Shown: positions 15,480 through 24,361 of the stretch, piece after piece
Layout of the letters: each line of letters begins with the position of its first letter
How positions within the stretch are numbered: the stretch's first letter is position 1
NCBI GenBank assembly: GCA_013290125.1
Contig: JABCYQ010000013.1
Location: 1 to 64,000, forward strand
DNA from: Vulcanimicrobiota bacterium
GTDB lineage: Bacteria > Vulcanimicrobiota > Vulcanimicrobiia > Eremiobacterales > Eremiobacteraceae
Direction of reading: 5' to 3'
Length of the DNA: 64,000 nucleotides
Translations under genes and position numbers: made by a program
Notes under the pieces: model-generated
Told to the model about the DNA's origin: nothing
Databases searched by the model: none
What the model saw: the letters and a program-made list of their open reading frames with translations, nothing else

Positions 15480-18142
15480 CGCGGTGCCTCCGGTGGCCGG
15501 CGCCCGAACAAGCGCCGTTGGTACAAGAACGAAGCGCCGAGCAGCATCACGCCGAGGGCGAAGAACGACGCGATCCGATAGCCGAGCGCCAACATCGAGA
15601 GATCGAACAAGAACGCCTTGAGGATCACACAGCCAAATAGCGCGAGCGCCTGCCAGCGGATCACGGCAGAATCGCGCCACGTGCCGATCGAGATGAGGAT
15701 TACCGCGTACGCGGTCCATGCTAAGGAAAGCCCAAGCTGCTGCGCCGCGCTCCACGAGACGGCCGCGCTCGCCGGCGGGCCGGCGTACGCTTGCCACACG
15801 ACAAGCGAGAGCGCCCAGACGCCGTAGACATTGAGCGCGATGTCGAGGCAGCGCAGAAAAACACGTTCGCCGCGTACTTCCTGATCTGCTCGAGTACGAC
15901 CGAGGAGCACGTTGCAAAGCAGAGCGCCGAAGACGAATGCAAAAACCGCGACGCGGACGAGCGTCAGAGCGTTGTGCGGCGCGACAGTAGAGGAGAAATC
16001 CGTGAACGGCGCTTTGAGGACGATGAGCGCGAACAGAGCCCATGCCTGCCAGCGCACGCGATTCGATCCGCGGACGTACGCGAAGACGGCCAATCCAAGC
16101 GCGTACAGCGTCCATGCGACGGTGACGGCAAGAATCTGCGGCGTCGACCATTCGGCCGTGTAGTAGACGGCCGGCACGGCGAATGCTTGTGAAGCGACGA
16201 TGGTCAGCGCCCAGACCGCATAGACGTTGATCGCCACTTCGATCCACGGGAAGATCGCTAGTTCGGCGTTCGACGCCGGCTTAGTACTGCTGCGCGCTAA
16301 GTAGAGGGCGTAAGCCATCGCCGCGGCGGCGAATAGAAAAGTCCAGAAACGCAATGCGAGCAAATCGCTCGGAGTGTGCACGTCCGTTGCGAAGTCGGCA
16401 GATGGCGCCTTGAGCAGGACGAGCGCGAATAAGATCCACGACTGCCATCGAACGAGCTTAGAATCCGCGGCCCGCGCAAATGCGGCGAGCACGAGCGCGT
16501 ACAGCACCCAGACGATCGTCAGCCCGTACTGTTGGATCGGCGCCACCTCGAACGAGCCGACCGCGTTTGGCCGAAGCGCTTGCAATGTCTCCGTGGACAG
16601 TGCGAAGACGGCGAAGAAGTTCGCCACGATGCCCATCGCGCGGTAGGCCGGCTCCTCATCATGCGGCACGGACGCATAACGGCGCGATAGATATCGGACG
16701 GCGGCGAGCGCGGCGATGACGACCACGAACGTCGCGAAACGCCCGTTCAAAAATGCGCGATCGGCGGTCAGCGGCGAGAGGAAGAGGTAGACGCTGACGA
16801 TCGTCAGCACGGCGATGCCGTTCCAGCGCAGCCACTTCGTGTCGGAGCGCAAGCCGCTCCACACGAGCAGCGCACCCTCGACGGCCCACGCCATATCGAT
16901 CCACTGCCCTTGCAGCCGGATCGGTATCGCGGCGGTGACGAACGCGAACGCGATGCTGCCGAAGACCGGCCGCGCGGGAGTTTCAGACTTGTCGGTGCCG
17001 GCCGGCACGATCGACGAGATGATGATGAAGAAGGCGCCGGTCGCGAGCACGGCAGCGGTGAGGACCCACCGGTGCGAGTCGTAGAGTAGTCTGTCGAGGA
17101 CGATGAGGTACCACGCTGCGTTGACGAGTGCCATCGCCACGCCGTCGGGCAAGAGCGTGCCGCGGCGGCGCGCCACGATCGCCGGTAGGAGCGCGAACTG
17201 CAAGAAGAAGATCGTCGCGAAGATCAGGCTCGGCACGAGCTTCGTCGCGTCGTAGAAATGGGTGTACCACGTCGCGCCGTACAGCGCGCTGAAGAGGAAC
17301 GAGAGCGAGAGCGTCCGCCAATCGCGCGCGACGACCATCCAGACGAGCGCGACATTCAGCAGCGCGAGGTACGTGAACAGCGGCACCTGCGCGTCGTGCC
17401 CGGTCGAGACGAGTAGCGGCGTGGCATAACCGCCCAGCAGCGCGAGTGCCGCGATCCGTTGTGAGTTACGGCCCAGCGAGATGGCGATGAGCAGCCCGGT
17501 CACCGCGGCAAGACCTGCGAAGGCGGCTTCCGGCGGTATTATATGGTAGAAATTCCACGCAGCGTAGAGAGATAAGAAGAGGATGCCTGCGCCCAGCGCG
17601 GTCACCCCTTCTGAAAAGTAGATCCAGCCCCGCCGCATGATCCACTGGCTCACGACAAGCACGGCGCTGCCGGCGACGAGCCCGAGAGCTACACGCCCGA
17701 CCGGGCCGATCCAATTCTCGTCGAATGCGTATTTGAGACCGAACGCGGTCGCGATGAGCACGGCGGCCAGGCCGATCACGTTCAGCCACTTGCCGCCGAC
17801 CACTGCTTCGAAATCCGGTTTCGGCGTCTGTGGTACGCGTGGCGCCGGCGCCGGAACAGGTTGTGCGAGCGGAAGAAGCGGCGGCGGCGGTTGAGGTTGC
17901 GGTTGTGACAGCGGCGGCGATTGAGTCGGCGGTGACTGAACTATCGGCGCTTGAACCGCGGGCGGCTCCGGAGCACGTTGCGCGGTAGCGTCCGAGCGAG
18001 CTTGCAAGAGAAGTGCGCGCCGGAGTTCGTTGATCTCGCGCTGCAGCGAATACGTCCTCGCAAATGCGAAGACGCCAAGAATCCAAGAAATGAGAAGAAG
18101 GCCAACGATCAATACGGCAAGGATGCCGAATGCTTCGTCCAT
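15476..18142 (-). CDS. DUF2339 polytopic membrane protein
   Basis: A very hydrophobic protein of 888 aa. The N-terminal helix (GILAVLIVGLLLISWILGVF) is followed by a short coiled segment (LQREINELRRALLLQ) and a Pro/Gln linker at residues 50-100. Some twenty membrane helices follow, opened by the family mark GKWLNVIGLAAVLIATAFGLKYAFDEN. Internal duplication is visible, with AWTLYALGLAVFAYVR, ALVLAAFARA and AYAVILISIGTWR each followed by VRWQAWALFALIVLK-type segments. Function is unknown in all relatives. It is translationally coupled to the DUF3999 gene. Confidence 0.9.
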   Translation of the reverse strand: MDEAFGILAVLIVGLLLISWILGVFAFARTYSLQREINELRRALLLQARSDATAQRAPEPPAVQAPIVQSPPTQSPPLSQPQPQPPPPLLPLAQPVPAPAPRVPQTPKPDFEAVVGGKWLNVIGLAAVLIATAFGLKYAFDENWIGPVGRVALGLVAGSAVLVVSQWIMRRGWIYFSEGVTALGAGILFLSLYAAWNFYHIIPPEAAFAGLAAVTGLLIAISLGRNSQRIAALALLGGYATPLLVSTGHDAQVPLFTYLALLNVALVWMVVARDWRTLSLSFLFSALYGATWYTHFYDATKLVPSLIFATIFFLQFALLPAIVARRRGTLLPDGVAMALVNAAWYLIVLDRLLYDSHRWVLTAAVLATGAFFIIISSIVPAGTDKSETPARPVFGSIAFAFVTAAIPIRLQGQWIDMAWAVEGALLVWSGLRSDTKWLRWNGIAVLTIVSVYLFLSPLTADRAFLNGRFATFVVVIAALAAVRYLSRRYASVPHDEEPAYRAMGIVANFFAVFALSTETLQALRPNAVGSFEVAPIQQYGLTIVWVLYALVLAAFARAADSKLVRWQSWILFALVLLKAPSADFATDVHTPSDLLALRFWTFLFAAAAMAYALYLARSSTKPASNAELAIFPWIEVAINVYAVWALTIVASQAFAVPAVYYTAEWSTPQILAVTVAWTLYALGLAVFAYVRGSNRVRWQAWALFALIVLKAPFTDFSSTVAPHNALTLVRVAVFAFVFGALLCNVLLGRTRADQEVRGERVFLRCLDIALNVYGVWALSLVVWQAYAGPPASAAVSWSAAQQLGLSLAWTAYAVILISIGTWRDSAVIRWQALALFGCVILKAFLFDLSMLALGYRIASFFALGVMLLGASFLYQRRLFGRRPPEAPR

Positions 18143-18203
18143 CGCGCTGGCATTCCAGCGCCGGCTCTACTCCGCCTCCGCAGCGAGCCTCAACCGATTA
18201 TGC

Positions 18204-18233
18204 GAAGGGGCCGACTTTATGTCGGCCCCTTCA
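18204..18233. repeat. Family A repeat, single hairpin form
   Basis: GAAGGGGCCGACTTTATG joined directly to TCGGCCCCTTC: the outer arms of the long unit have collapsed into a single near-perfect hairpin with no internal spacer. It lies between the start of the DUF2339 gene and the 3' end of the TonB receptor-like gene. Confidence 0.88.
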
Positions 18234-18250
18234 GCCTGCCCATTCAGGCA

Positions 18251-21200
18251 TTACAACTTGAACTCGATGTCCGCGTACGCGTTGAACGGCTGCGCCGAGA
18301 GCAAGTTGCCGTACGGGTAACGCACGATCGGCTGGATCGCATCTCCAGGATTGAAGATGTTGCCGACCGGCGGGATGTGGCCCGGCAAGACGTCGTAGCC
18401 GCACGTGCGGCCACCGCTCGTCCACGGCAGCGAATCACCGCCGAAGCAGCGTGCATAGACGTTGAGCAGGTTGACCTTGAGCGTCGCGCGACTGGAAAGA
18501 TCGTACGCGACCTGCACGTGTGCTGTGAGGAACGACGGTTCGCGGAATGCACCCGGCGTGTCGAAGTTGCCCGTGAATTGGTCGGGGATGAAGATCGTGT
18601 TTGTACACGTCGGAGCATCGTACGGATTGCCGGTGCCGCCGTGCGGATAACGTGGGTCGCCGGTTACCGTTCCCGAGCTGTTCAATGCCGCACACGAGCT
18701 GGGATCCACTCCAACCTGCTGCTGCGGGGCGCCGTAGCGGCTGCCGGCGATGAACTGCAGGATCGGCGCGACCGTCCAGCGGTTCTGATGTTCGCTAACC
18801 ACGAGCGAAGCGGCGATCGGAATGCCGTAGCTCGCAGACGAGAGCTGTAACCCGGTCGGCACGACGTCGTACGTCGGATACAATCCATTTGGATCGAGCA
18901 ACGGCCGGGCCCGCTCGTTGAAGTAGGGGTTCGCCACGCCGCTTGCCTCGGTCGCGACGGCGTTGGAGTTGCCGAAGATCCCGCACAGACTATTCGGATT
19001 CGTCGTCGGCGCGGCGCTGGCACAAGCGCTCGTGAACGAGTTGTATTGCTGGATCGAGCTGTTGACCGGCGACAAGAGCGTTGATCCGTTGGGCAAAGCG
19101 TCGTAGCGGATGCGGCTGTGTGTGTACGTCACCGAAAGCTGCGCCGCCACGCCGTTCGTGTTGAAGTTGCCGCTCGTCAGCGCGAACTCCGCGCCCGCGA
19201 CCGTCTGGCGCCCGGCGTTCACGCCGGAAATCGTGCCCGTCGTCGGGTCGATGAAGAACTGCTGCACCTGATCGCGCGTCACGCGGTAGAACGGCGTCAG
19301 GCTGAAGCTGACGGTGCTGTTCGGAATCTTGTGTTCCCATGCGACGTCGGCGTTGTACGACACCGCCGGCCGTACGTCGTGCTCGGGTGTCGTATAGCCC
19401 AGCTTGAAGAAGAGTCCGCCGATGAAGGCCGGCAAGTTCTGCTGGAGCGTGTTGTACTGCAGGAACTGCGTCGCTGGCGGCTGCGCGAAACCGCCCAACG
19501 AGAACCGGAAAACGTTGTCGTCGTTGAACGTGTACGTGCCGCCGAAGCGCGGTTGGAATTCGCTGTAGCTGAGAGTAGCGCCGTTCGCTGTGCTGTTCGT
19601 TATGCGCGCTTGCACCCAGCCGGGTCCGGCGAGCGAACATGGCGCACCGGCCGGCAGGCCAAGCAGAGTTTCGTCGATCGGATTGCCGCCGTTCACGCCG
19701 CGATTGGCGCACATGACCGTATTCCACGCGTTGAACCAGAACGCGCGCGTGGGGCCGCCCGCGGTCGAGGGCAAGTCGAATTCGAAGCGGTCGAAACGCA
19801 CGCCCACGTTCAGTGCGATGCGCGCAGTCGGATGCCACTCGTCTTGCATCGAGAACGAGCCGAATTTCGGTTTCACTTCGTTGACGGGTCCCGTCGCGCC
19901 ATTCTCGAGCGCAAGCCACTCAAAGCCAGCCGGCGGCGTGACGAACTGGCTCCCGTATCGCAGATATGCTGGACCCGCGCCCGGCGGCAGCGCAAATGCC
20001 GTGAGCGGTTCGCATGACGACGGCTGCGGCATGTCGGCGGGATTGAAATCCCACGAATTGCAGATGCCGCTCAATGGGCTGGCGGTATTCACAAGCGCGG
20101 CGAACAGCGATTGCGGCGCAGGCTGCGACGTGGTGGTCTGCTGATTGTCGATGCTCGCATTTTGCGAGGTCGAGTATGCGAGTTGCGCGCTGACGAGGTT
20201 GGAACCGTTGATCTCACCGGCGAGCTTCACGGCGAAGCCGGTGGTGTGCGTCGAAAGCTCACGGTCAGTCGAGTTTGCGATGAAGATCTGCGACGCGCCG
20301 TTGGGGCTTTCGACGAACCAGTTCGAATACGCGCTGTAGACATAACCGCGGATGTACGCATCGCTCGAGAAGTTGTGCTGGAACTGACCTTTGATGATGC
20401 TCTGGCCGTTGGAAGACGCGTCGCGTTGTCCGAGCGGTACCGGGCCGCCGAGATTTGCAAATGTTGTGCCCGGGAAGAGATAAGGAAGAACGGCGTTGAT
20501 CGGTCCGCCGGGCGCGCCCGAAACGGGTTGCCCGAGCGGGCCGAGATACGCAAAGCCGGGCACGAATGTCGAAAACGGCGGGCCGCCGGCTTTCAGACCG
20601 AATGCTTGCCCGTCGACGCCCTGCCAGAACGGCGAACCGCCCCAGTCAAGATAGGAAGAATACGTGTACGTGTACAGCTCCGACGTATCATAAAGCAGTT
20701 GGAAATCGTCCATGCGGCCGTTCGCGCGCGGGATGCCGAAGTGTAGATTCGCCACGTTTTCGCGATCGGCTATGTTCGAATTTTTTCCCATCGGATATGG
20801 CCCGAGGACGTAACCGCCGGGTCCGGCCGGTAAGGCTTGGAAAAACGCGTGGTTCGCGTAACATCCGGTGAACTGCGATCCGTTTGGAAGACCGCAGCCG
20901 GGCGGTCCGATTCCCAACGGACCGAGGGCCGCAAATTGCAGGTCGAACGGGTTGCCGAACTGGTTCGAGAAGGATGCGCCGTTCTGTTGATCGCGGTAGC
21001 GGAAGTCTTGGTTGATGATGCTCGTCCCGACGTAGTACGTGAAACGCTTGTCGGGTGTGGCTCCGCCAACTTCAAGACTCGCCTTGTTGTAAAGGGCGGG
21101 ATCGCCGATGCCGAGATCCAGCGTGGCGGTTCCCGGATACGTACCTTGCTTGATCACTTGATTCACGTATCCAGAGAGGGCGTTGGATTCTGCGTCCGCC

Positions 21201-21919
21201 GGCTCGCCGCCGGTGTAGACCTGCAGTTGCTGCTGGCCAAGAGTTGACAGATTTGTCGTGGGGATGTGGTCGAACGACCGATTGAGCGGAACGCCGTCGA
21301 GCTCATACCCGATCTCGGTGAAGTCGCCGCCGCGCAAGAAGATCGGTTGGTTCCAGCCCGTCTGATTCGGCGGCACGAACGCGCCGGGCACTGAGGCGAT
21401 AGCAGAATACGCGTTGTCGATCCCGCCGCCGCCGCCGAGCGATGCGACCTTTGATTGTTGTGCAGCGCTGACCGAGTAGACGTCTGCACCCGTTCCCGGC
21501 CGGACGATCTGACCCTGGACAACGCTTGAGCCCAAGAGTCCAACGCAGCCGCGTGAGCAAACCGCTTGAGAACCGTTGAGCGCGGCTGACATCGAGCGGA
21601 CATTGTCAGCGATAATATCGATGCCTTGAATCGTTTGAGTGTTGAAACCCGCCTTAGAGAAGGTAACATCGTACGTATCTGGCGCCAGTGACGCAAAGGT
21701 GACGTGTCCTTGAACATCGGTTGCGCCCTTGTCTGATTGCGATGGTGAAGTTACTGAGACCACCACGCCTTGCAGCGGGGCGCCCTTACTATCCGTAACC
21801 GTAACTACAAGGGAACCGGTCGTGCCCGCGTCCGCGCGCGGTGCGAGCAATAGGAGCGGCAATGAAAGAATAGCCGCTCCGACAATGACACGAAGCAACG
21901 ATGTGCGAGGATGCATCAT
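18251..21919 (-). CDS. TonB-dependent receptor-like outer-membrane protein with carboxypeptidase-regulatory-like domain
   Basis: A 1222-aa exported protein. The signal peptide (to about residue 31) is followed by a carboxypeptidase regulatory-like domain (GSLVVTVTDSKGAPLQGVVV, TFASLAPDTYDVTFSKAGF). A plug domain follows (VYSVSAAQQSKVASLGGGG, PIFLRGGDFTEIGYELDGVP, LSGYVNQVIKQG), then a barrel of about 950 residues with repeated aromatic-rich strands and the phrase RIALNVGVRFDRFEFDLPS. This architecture (Oar-like) is usual for large-substrate uptake or adhesion in diderms. The last residues, YADIEFKL, end in Leu rather than the usual Phe or Trp. No adjacent tonB, exbB or substrate enzyme is visible, so the ligand is unknown. 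Confidence 0.88.
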   Translation of the reverse strand: MMHPRTSLLRVIVGAAILSLPLLLLAPRADAGTTGSLVVTVTDSKGAPLQGVVVSVTSPSQSDKGATDVQGHVTFASLAPDTYDVTFSKAGFNTQTIQGIDIIADNVRSMSAALNGSQAVCSRGCVGLLGSSVVQGQIVRPGTGADVYSVSAAQQSKVASLGGGGGIDNAYSAIASVPGAFVPPNQTGWNQPIFLRGGDFTEIGYELDGVPLNRSFDHIPTTNLSTLGQQQLQVYTGGEPADAESNALSGYVNQVIKQGTYPGTATLDLGIGDPALYNKASLEVGGATPDKRFTYYVGTSIINQDFRYRDQQNGASFSNQFGNPFDLQFAALGPLGIGPPGCGLPNGSQFTGCYANHAFFQALPAGPGGYVLGPYPMGKNSNIADRENVANLHFGIPRANGRMDDFQLLYDTSELYTYTYSSYLDWGGSPFWQGVDGQAFGLKAGGPPFSTFVPGFAYLGPLGQPVSGAPGGPINAVLPYLFPGTTFANLGGPVPLGQRDASSNGQSIIKGQFQHNFSSDAYIRGYVYSAYSNWFVESPNGASQIFIANSTDRELSTHTTGFAVKLAGEINGSNLVSAQLAYSTSQNASIDNQQTTTSQPAPQSLFAALVNTASPLSGICNSWDFNPADMPQPSSCEPLTAFALPPGAGPAYLRYGSQFVTPPAGFEWLALENGATGPVNEVKPKFGSFSMQDEWHPTARIALNVGVRFDRFEFDLPSTAGGPTRAFWFNAWNTVMCANRGVNGGNPIDETLLGLPAGAPCSLAGPGWVQARITNSTANGATLSYSEFQPRFGGTYTFNDDNVFRFSLGGFAQPPATQFLQYNTLQQNLPAFIGGLFFKLGYTTPEHDVRPAVSYNADVAWEHKIPNSTVSFSLTPFYRVTRDQVQQFFIDPTTGTISGVNAGRQTVAGAEFALTSGNFNTNGVAAQLSVTYTHSRIRYDALPNGSTLLSPVNSSIQQYNSFTSACASAAPTTNPNSLCGIFGNSNAVATEASGVANPYFNERARPLLDPNGLYPTYDVVPTGLQLSSASYGIPIAASLVVSEHQNRWTVAPILQFIAGSRYGAPQQQVGVDPSSCAALNSSGTVTGDPRYPHGGTGNPYDAPTCTNTIFIPDQFTGNFDTPGAFREPSFLTAHVQVAYDLSSRATLKVNLLNVYARCFGGDSLPWTSGGRTCGYDVLPGHIPPVGNIFNPGDAIQPIVRYPYGNLLSAQPFNAYADIEFKL

Positions 21920-24361
21920 TTAACTTCCTTCCCGGACAACCGGTAGGACGTGCGGTGCGGCGACCTGGGAAACCTCCCCATTTCCGCGCCTGCTCTCGAG
22001 CAATCGAAGTGCGGCAATCGTCTCAGCGAATTGGTTGGCTTGATGCGCGAGAATGTCGGGTGCGAGCGGGAATTGGGGATGGCGGCGTTCGTCCGTAAGT
22101 GCATAGGTTTTTCCGGGATGGGCAACCGATGCTTGCCCTACTACGGGTGTCGTCGATGGCTCGAGGATTCCAAGACGAACAAGCCCGACAAACGCGGCGC
22201 GGACCATCCGGTCCGGCGCTCGCGTCAGGTCTGGATCGACAAATGCGCCGGCCGGCATCGTTTGCAAGCGCGCGTGTACTTCGCGCGTCGCGGCCTCGAT
22301 CGACATATCCGCAGGCACGTCGCATAGCCATGCGGCGATCAACTGGCTTGTCGTGATCGGTCGCGCCGCCGCCATAGATGTCGCCAGATCGTCCTCATAG
22401 GCGGGCCGCAGGATTCGGAACATCACTGAAAACCGGCGGCCGACGAATGGGTCATAGCTTACGGACGATAGATAGACCGTCGCGAGGGGCTTGAGGCGCC
22501 AGAGCGTAGTCCGAAGGCGGCTCAACCGGCCGTCGCGCGAGTAGCGCCCCTCAGGCGTCAGATAAAACGTGACCCCGCGCCTCATCGTCTGCTCGATGCG
22601 TTGCAGATCGGCTTCGAGGTCGGCGCGCGTCTGCGCGAGGATCTCTTCGCGATACGGCGAGCGGACGTCTTCGATCCTCGCTAGCACATCGCGCCCAACG
22701 GAGTACAGCGACGGATCACCGATGTCCGAAACGCGAAGCTGCGCCGCGCCATCGCCAAGCGCGACGAGCGCCGATCCCTGGAAGACGTCGCCAAGCAAAA
22801 GGTCACCGTGGCGTCGCTCGACGGCCGCCGCCAACGCGGCGATCGCCCGCGTGCGCAATTCATTTTCGATCGGCAGACAGCCGAGCGAGGAGAAGAGCCC
22901 CGACCAGTTCGTGGCACGCAGCACCTTCCGCAGCCAGTGCATGCGCGCACCCATGAAGCCCGGTTCGAACATTCGTCGCGACGACGCGGCGTAGATCGGC
23001 TCGTACCACGGCCCGTCGATGATGAGCTGCGCGATGACGGCCGTCGTATCCAAATCATGCTGGTGATTACAAAGCACGAGCGTGGCCCCGCGCTCGCGCG
23101 GAAGCCGGCCCCAATGCCTGATACGATATGCGAGCCTGAAGTACAACATAGCAAGGCTAAGCGCGAAGAACTGAAAACTGATGCCGAATCGCTTGCGTTC
23201 GCCGACCGCAAGCACGAAGAGCGAACCGAGCGCGAAGCTCGCTCCGGAGACGATGAACAGCGCCTTGTATCCGATCACGGGAACTGCGAATTGTGCAAGC
23301 AGCCAGCCGCCTGCCGCCGGCGCGATGACGGCCGGCAGGTTCGACGCGATCCCCCAGACGCCGAGATCGCGGGCGACGTCGCGCAGCTGCGGTACGGAGT
23401 CAATGGCAAGCGCCCAGCCGGTGGAGACGAACGCGCCGTAGCCGAGGCCGAACAAAAGCGCGAACGCCATGATCCATTGCACGTTCGGAAAGAGCGCAAA
23501 GCCGACCGCTGCGAGCGTCATGGGTATGCCGGCGAGCGCAACGACGTACTTGCGCTTAACGCGATCGGAGACGATGCCCATCGCCACACTCGAGACGATC
23601 GCGCCAACGAGCGCCATGCCGCCGACGATACCCGTTCCCGCCGACGGATTCGAATACTTCAGCACGTCGCGGAAGAAGTAGAGCACGAACGTCATGAGGA
23701 GCGAGAGCCCGAGTATCGTCCAACTACGCGACCAGAACGCGACGATGAAATCGTACCAATTCCCGATGCGTGCATGTTCCCCGTCGTCGGCGTGCCATCG
23801 CCCTTCCGGCGTCCATAGCACGGCTGCAACACCTAAGATCAGAACGAGCGCGGATCCGAGAAACGTCCGCGCCGGATCCGTCGTGCTTGCAAGCGCGAGA
23901 CCTGCGACTGATCCGATGAGCGACGCCGCGCCTTGGAATCCGCTCGCCAATCCCCAATCGTCGCGCGACACCACTTCGGGGATCAACGCCTGATACGCAG
24001 CTAGGCTCACGCTCTGACCGAGCACGCCGGCCAGCAGCGCGGCGGTGAACGTCTCGATAGATCCGTGCTGCATCATCCAGATGAGGGCAGCGGCATTCAA
24101 AGCCGCACCGCCGATGATGAGCGGCTTGCGCGTCGCGCCGCCGCGCCGCAGCCGATCGCTTAGTGCGCCGGCGAACGGCGGCACGATCATCGCCATGAAC
24201 GCGACCAGCGTCGCGAGCAGCGCAAGCAGCCGCGTGTGATCGCCTGGATACTGCAAGAGCGCCGCGGGCACGGCGATCGCCATGAGCGCGGTGGTCTGAA
24301 GATTGAGCGGGATCCAGTAGAAGTTGAGGACGGCCTGGCCCCCCGCGTGCCGTCCGATCAC
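21920..24361 (-). CDS. MFS permease fused to a lysophospholipid acyltransferase-like domain
   Basis: Residues 1-400 form a 12-helix major facilitator domain (ALSDRLRRGG cytoplasmic loop, MGIVSDRVKRKYVV repeat of that motif). Residues about 415-650 carry an acyltransferase-like domain: CNHQHDLDTT is the NHxxxxD catalytic motif near 432, and LTPEGRYSRDGRLSR near 602 corresponds to the substrate-binding PEG motif. The organisation recalls LplT-Aas fusions that flip and re-acylate lysophospholipids. The C-terminal 110 residues include a stretch encoded by a family B palindrome (22120-22144), translated as VVGQASVAHP. The start overlaps the RND gene stop by four bases (ATGA). Confidence 0.85.
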   Translation of the reverse strand: MIGRHAGGQAVLNFYWIPLNLQTTALMAIAVPAALLQYPGDHTRLLALLATLVAFMAMIVPPFAGALSDRLRRGGATRKPLIIGGAALNAAALIWMMQHGSIETFTAALLAGVLGQSVSLAAYQALIPEVVSRDDWGLASGFQGAASLIGSVAGLALASTTDPARTFLGSALVLILGVAAVLWTPEGRWHADDGEHARIGNWYDFIVAFWSRSWTILGLSLLMTFVLYFFRDVLKYSNPSAGTGIVGGMALVGAIVSSVAMGIVSDRVKRKYVVALAGIPMTLAAVGFALFPNVQWIMAFALLFGLGYGAFVSTGWALAIDSVPQLRDVARDLGVWGIASNLPAVIAPAAGGWLLAQFAVPVIGYKALFIVSGASFALGSLFVLAVGERKRFGISFQFFALSLAMLYFRLAYRIRHWGRLPRERGATLVLCNHQHDLDTTAVIAQLIIDGPWYEPIYAASSRRMFEPGFMGARMHWLRKVLRATNWSGLFSSLGCLPIENELRTRAIAALAAAVERRHGDLLLGDVFQGSALVALGDGAAQLRVSDIGDPSLYSVGRDVLARIEDVRSPYREEILAQTRADLEADLQRIEQTMRRGVTFYLTPEGRYSRDGRLSRLRTTLWRLKPLATVYLSSVSYDPFVGRRFSVMFRILRPAYEDDLATSMAAARPITTSQLIAAWLCDVPADMSIEAATREVHARLQTMPAGAFVDPDLTRAPDRMVRAAFVGLVRLGILEPSTTPVVGQASVAHPGKTYALTDERRHPQFPLAPDILAHQANQFAETIAALRLLESRRGNGEVSQVAAPHVLPVVREGS
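22120..22144. repeat. Family B palindromic repeat within coding sequence
   Basis: GGGCAACCGATGCTTGCCCTACTAC matches intergenic copies (including the CTACTAC flank seen at 63779) except for one arm mismatch. It is in frame within the MFS-acyltransferase gene and contributes about eight residues close to the C-terminus. Confidence 0.85.

Noticed and set aside
15480-16247. Long minus-strand frame extending the DUF3999 gene by 256 residues upstream
   Set aside because: It lies in another frame of the DUF2339 gene and has the Arg/Ser-rich composition of a shadow frame; the ATGA overlap at 15476-15479 and a signal peptide mark the true start.
22808-23818. 336-aa plus-strand frame opposite the MFS-acyltransferase gene
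   Set aside because: Composition is dominated by Arg, Asp and His as in antisense shadows of GC-rich genes, and the opposite strand has clear catalytic motifs and membrane helices.
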